A DNA stretch of 5,360 bases from Oscillospiraceae bacterium. Its GTDB lineage: Bacteria > Bacillota_A > Clostridia > Oscillospirales > Oscillospiraceae. The translations under genes were made by a program, and so were the position numbers. Position 1 is the first letter of the stretch; each line of letters starts with the position of its first letter. This document shows positions 5,261 to 5,360 of this stretch, piece by piece. The notes under the pieces are model-generated. The model was not told the DNA's origin. It was given only the letters and a program-made list of their open reading frames with translations, and ran no database searches. The stretch is taken from NCBI GenBank assembly GCA_017550765.1, contig JAFZOC010000273.1:1-5360 (forward strand), read 5' to 3'.

Positions 5261-5336
5261 AAAAATGCAGAGCTCCGTTTGCTGCCACACAAACCTTTAC
5301 GACCGTAGGGAACGCAAAGATGGAGAATGCATTTTT
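5261..5336 (-). ncRNA. Candidate riboswitch-like leader: three-way junction RNA
   Basis: Read as minus-strand RNA, AAAAAUGCA (5336-5328) pairs perfectly with UGCAUUUUU (5269-5261). Past a small internal loop, CUCC (5325-5322) pairs with GGAG (5276-5273). Inside are CUUUGCG/CGUAAAG (5319-5313 with 5301-5295, one G-U) and GUUUG/CAAAC (5294-5290 with 5281-5277). The junction linkers are 2, 0 and 0 nt, so the helices abut as in a folded aptamer. A terminator follows one base later. I do not recognise the consensus of TPP, SAM, FMN, purine, glycine, cobalamin, c-di-GMP, THF, fluoride, ZTP or T-box leaders. It could also be the end of a small RNA gene, or a structure specific to this locus. Confidence 0.5.
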
Positions 5337-5351
5337 ACCGAGGTAAAAATG
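5330..5351. promoter_or_regulatory. Perfect 10-bp palindrome near the window edge
   Basis: CATTTTTACC (5330-5339) and GGTAAAAATG (5342-5351) are exact complements separated by two bases (GA). In RNA the 2-nt loop is too tight, so two or so pairs would open. As DNA it looks like a dimeric repressor operator. Its inner arm shares bases 5330-5336 with the closing stem of the leader RNA, so in RNA the two cannot form together. The 5' context is cut off by the window. Confidence 0.5.
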
Positions 5352-5360
5352 ATCCCCTAA

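Noticed and set aside
5212..5292. An N-terminal extension of the synthetase from an in-frame TTG at 5292
   Set aside because: The 27 extra residues would be encoded by the leader hairpins and the terminator with its U-tract. The ATG at 5211 has a ribosome binding site and gives the usual protein length.
5238..5336. A T-box leader or a tRNA gene
   Set aside because: There is no AGGGUGGNACCGCG-type T-box word, no specifier loop, and no cloverleaf with the expected T-arm sequence.

Overview
The window most resembles chromosomal DNA of an anaerobic, gut-type member of the Clostridia (Oscillospiraceae or similar). That is an inference from the style of the protein sequences, the GGAG-type ribosome binding sites and the GTG start of the first gene; nothing here fixes a species. 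It falls into two parts of different base composition. Bases 1 to about 2,540 are very GC-rich, and bases from about 2,580 to the end are closer to half GC.

The left part holds an NhaC-family Na+/H+ antiporter gene on the minus strand (98-1582) and a divergent plus-strand gene for a 168-residue protein I cannot name (1855-2361). Their shared 272-bp intergenic region has a plausible promoter for each gene. Between the two -35 boxes lies a cluster of GATC-containing direct repeats. A perfect 15-bp hairpin follows the plus-strand gene.

The right part holds two minus-strand genes: an unrecognised 183-residue protein (2608-3159) and a complete 577-residue AMP-forming acyl-CoA synthetase or stand-alone adenylation enzyme (3478-5211). 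A strong intrinsic terminator at 3350-3385 separates them, so they are probably separate transcripts. Each has a related roughly 53-bp repeat with GGGGTGCA boxes beyond its 3' end. The first repeat runs into a G-quadruplex-type array near the composition boundary.

The most interesting part is the leader of the synthetase gene (5228-5351, minus strand). Read as RNA it folds into a compact three-way junction: a 9+4-bp closing stem with two hairpins packed inside and almost no linker. An intrinsic terminator follows directly and ends about 17 nt before the start codon. One strand of the closing stem can pair instead with the terminator, and the other strand can pair instead with an upstream hairpin. 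This is the layout of a riboswitch or attenuator. I do not recognise it as a known class, and its 5' boundary may lie outside the window.

There are no tRNA or rRNA genes, no CRISPR array and no transposase gene. Long open frames antisense to the GC-rich genes are judged to be compositional shadows.
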